A stretch of DNA of 64,000 nt from Aulosira sp. FACHB-615 (lineage in GTDB: Bacteria; Cyanobacteriota; Cyanobacteriia; Cyanobacteriales; Nostocaceae): the NCBI RefSeq assembly GCF_014698045.1, contig NZ_JACJSE010000009.1:124001-188000 (forward strand). The letters are read 5' to 3'. Under the pieces are notes generated by a model. The model was given only the letters and a program-made list of their open reading frames with translations, ran no database searches and had not been told where the DNA came from. Position 1 is the stretch's first letter, and each line of letters starts with the position of its first letter. Of this stretch, positions 62,326 to 64,000 are shown piece after piece. The translations under genes and the position numbers were made by a program.

Positions 62326-62351
62326 AAACCCCGACTCAACCGCCGGGGTTT
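62326..62351 (+). terminator. Hairpin after the 87-residue gene
   Basis: AAACCCCG and CGGGGTTT pair over 8 bp with a 10-base loop, 11 bases after the stop codon. There is no T-run downstream, so termination is plausible but not certain. Confidence 0.55.
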
Positions 62352-63108
62352 GAGCAAATTAGCATTTACGCACAAAGATTTTCTGTTAGCGATCGCTTGC
62401 TATGATCACGCTGGTTTCTTCCATTGTGGCTGGTAATATCGATATATCACGCAATATCACGCAGCAAGAGCAAGGGTTTAAAATTACTGCATAGCCTTTG
62501 ATTCTATGTCATCCTCGCTTCGAGGATCAATGCTCAATACACAAGGGTATTTTACGGCTATGCGAGAATTTGGGAACTCAAGAGAGTGAGTGCGTTAAGT
62601 GTTGCTACATCAAGATAATTTAAAGTTCACTTCATAAATCATCTCTCATACCCTGAGCCTTTTCCATATATTTAACTAGGTGCGATCGCTAATCACCTAG
62701 AACTTAGCGAAAACTGTCCGTAATTTTTCGATATCCCGTAAATCACGTATATTTAGCAACATCGTATTTCCTTCTAAGTATTAACTGAAATTTGTCTGTA
62801 ATTATGCTGAATCTTCCGCAGGCGTAGTTGAATAATTCGGTGAAACTTCTTATAGAAATTCCGTTAAATCTTGATATTATTCCTGAGCGAAACTCCTACT
62901 TTTGCCGTTAGGAGATAATGCGAATATATATATTAGGTCAAACATGATTAATCCAAATATTTTCAGGAAATCTTCTCCGTGTAATCACTGCTTTATAGAA
63001 TCTTTAATTGCAATAAGATAGTTATTAAGAAAACCTGAAAATATTGAATCACTACTTGAGATTCAGTGTAAAACTTGCGTGAACTAAAAATATAAACAAT
63101 CAAGAAAT
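62352..63108. other. Spacer before the right-edge decarboxylase
   Basis: About 750 bases without a supported gene. The spacer holds a short family-B-like end remnant (GCATTTACGCACAAAGATTT near 62362), a direct repeat ATATCACGCA near 62441-62463 and the candidate structured RNA at 62489-62563. Confidence 0.4.
62489..62563 (+). ncRNA. Candidate structured RNA element with two alternative pairings
   Basis: GCATAGCC (62489-62496) pairs exactly with GGCTATGC (62556-62563), enclosing a perfect hairpin ATCCTCG-CTT-CGAGGAT (62511-62527). The same left strand CATAG can instead pair with CTATG at 62504-62508, so the two folds exclude each other, as in riboswitches or attenuators. No gene lies directly downstream; the next is at 63109. 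No promoter was identified and the class is not recognised. Confidence 0.3.
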
Positions 63109-64000
63109 ATGTTAGATACTGTGAGCAAAGAGTTAGCACTTTTTTGGCAGCAAATAGAACAGAAAACGCAATTCCATGCAGGTTATCCATATAATTTAAG
63201 TTGTGATTTCACTTATCTAACCAAGTTCTTTAATTTTTTATTAAATAATGCCGGTGACCCCTATGTAGAGCCAGATTTTGGTCTACATTCCCGCAAATTT
63301 GAACAAGAAGTTCTATCATTTTTTTCCCAACTATATAAAATTCCCGAAAATGAATCGTGGGGCTATGTAACTGCTGGTGGAACAGAGGGAAATTTATATG
63401 GAATGCTATTAGCAAGAGAAATTTATCCCGATGGCATTCTCTATTCATCTCAAGATTCTCATTACTCTATTGCTAAAGCTGCTAGACTTTTTGGGATAAA
63501 GCATCAAGTAATTAATTCCCAAACAAATGGCGAGATAAATTATCAACATTTATCCCAGGCAATTCAACAAAATTCCCAACGCCCAGTCATTCTTAACTTG
63601 AATATTGGCACTACTGTTAAAGGCGCAATTGATAACCTAGATAAAGTTCTAGAAATTCTCAAACAGCATCAAATTAAAGATTACTACATTCATTGTGATG
63701 CCGCGCTTTCGGGGATGATTTTACCATTTTTAGAGAATGCCCCCCAAATTAACTTTCAAAGACCAATAGATAGTATCGCTATTTCTGGTAAATTCATTGG
63801 TTCGCCCCTACCTTGTGGTGTAGTTTTAACTAAGAAAAAGTGGGTAGAAAAAGTAGAAACTATGATTGAATATCTTGGTTCTAAAGATACCACTATTCTT
63901 GGTTCTCGTAATGGTCATACGCCTCTAATTATTTGGTATGCGCTGAAAACCAGAGGTTATGAAGGATTCGCCAAAGAAGCAAAAACATGTATTCAAAACG
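63109..64000 (+). CDS. PLP-dependent group II (histidine/serine-type) decarboxylase, cut by window edge
   Basis: The frame opens at ATG 63109 (MLDTVSKELALFWQQIEQKT) and stays open to the window end (297 codons). It resembles histidine decarboxylase and plant serine decarboxylase: HAGYPYN, EPDFGLHSRKFEQEV, YVTAGGTEGNLYGMLLAREI (PLP phosphate site), IHCDAALSGMILPF (Asp to the PLP ring) and the lysine loop. That loop reads ISGKFIGSPLPCGVV, where family members usually have S-x-H-K, so one residue (the His stacking on PLP) seems missing. Substrate is most likely histidine or serine. The end lies outside the window. Confidence 0.85.
   Translation, partial: MLDTVSKELALFWQQIEQKTQFHAGYPYNLSCDFTYLTKFFNFLLNNAGDPYVEPDFGLHSRKFEQEVLSFFSQLYKIPENESWGYVTAGGTEGNLYGMLLAREIYPDGILYSSQDSHYSIAKAARLFGIKHQVINSQTNGEINYQHLSQAIQQNSQRPVILNLNIGTTVKGAIDNLDKVLEILKQHQIKDYYIHCDAALSGMILPFLENAPQINFQRPIDSIAISGKFIGSPLPCGVVLTKKKWVEKVETMIEYLGSKDTTILGSRNGHTPLIIWYALKTRGYEGFAKEAKTCIQN

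Overview
The window looks like chromosome of a filamentous, probably heterocyst-forming cyanobacterium (Nostocales). The signs are very frequent HIP1 octamers (GCGATCGC) inside and between genes, a xisH/xisI pair, three HstK-type Ser/Thr-His kinase hybrids, a CyaC-type adenylate cyclase, heptamer tandem repeats (CAGCACT) and many small dispersed palindromic repeats. Species cannot be fixed from the sequence alone.

Layout. 1-7.7 kb: left-edge TetR regulator, a Uma2-family nuclease, leuA, a LabA-like NYN protein, a possible decayed gene, a CHASE2-Ser/Thr kinase, and xisH-xisI. 7.7-10.2 kb, the most unusual part: a bacterial Ro60 orthologue (Rsr: TROVE plus vWA) on the minus strand, with three tRNA-like RNA genes upstream and one downstream. 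Each of the four carries a Y-RNA-like insert containing a GNCGAAG-type box or a close variant. A hairpin of the same architecture lies on the rsr ribosome-binding site. 10.4-16.5 kb: a membrane-anchored hypothetical, pyrD, a multi-GAF degenerate kinase, and an alpha/beta hydrolase whose nucleophile position is Thr. 17-37.2 kb: three giant HstK paralogues (+,-,+) followed by a PAS histidine kinase.

37.3-51 kb: housekeeping genes (DUF2256 mini-protein, isoaspartyl peptidase, glmU, HD-GYP response regulator, MnmC-like methyltransferase, rhodanese), then a divergent pair of a beta-barrel-like protein and a FecR protein with a long Gly/Asn/Pro repeat tail, then a YqiA-like esterase and hisC. 51-64 kb: GNAT acetyltransferase, cyaC, a TonB-like proline-rich protein, a small basic protein, argH, an Rpn-like protein, a small strongly expressed-looking gene, and a right-edge PLP decarboxylase.

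Non-autonomous mobile elements are well resolved. Family A has 13-bp terminal inverted repeats and a 10-bp target duplication. Family B has CAGGACTTACGC ends and a 4-bp target duplication. One family-A copy (58.3-58.8 kb) is split by a family-B copy, and the intact family-A copy at 38.6 kb serves as the empty-site reference.

How the genes may work together (inference): a promoter near 10.14 kb could drive the three upstream tRNA-like/Y-like RNAs and then rsr as one transcript. RNase P/Z-type processing at the tRNA-like ends would release the RNAs and leave the rsr mRNA starting at its own Y-like hairpin, which would allow Rsr to sense free Y RNA and repress itself. The 17-37 kb kinases and cyaC point to a dense signalling region. 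Their ligands are not readable from sequence.
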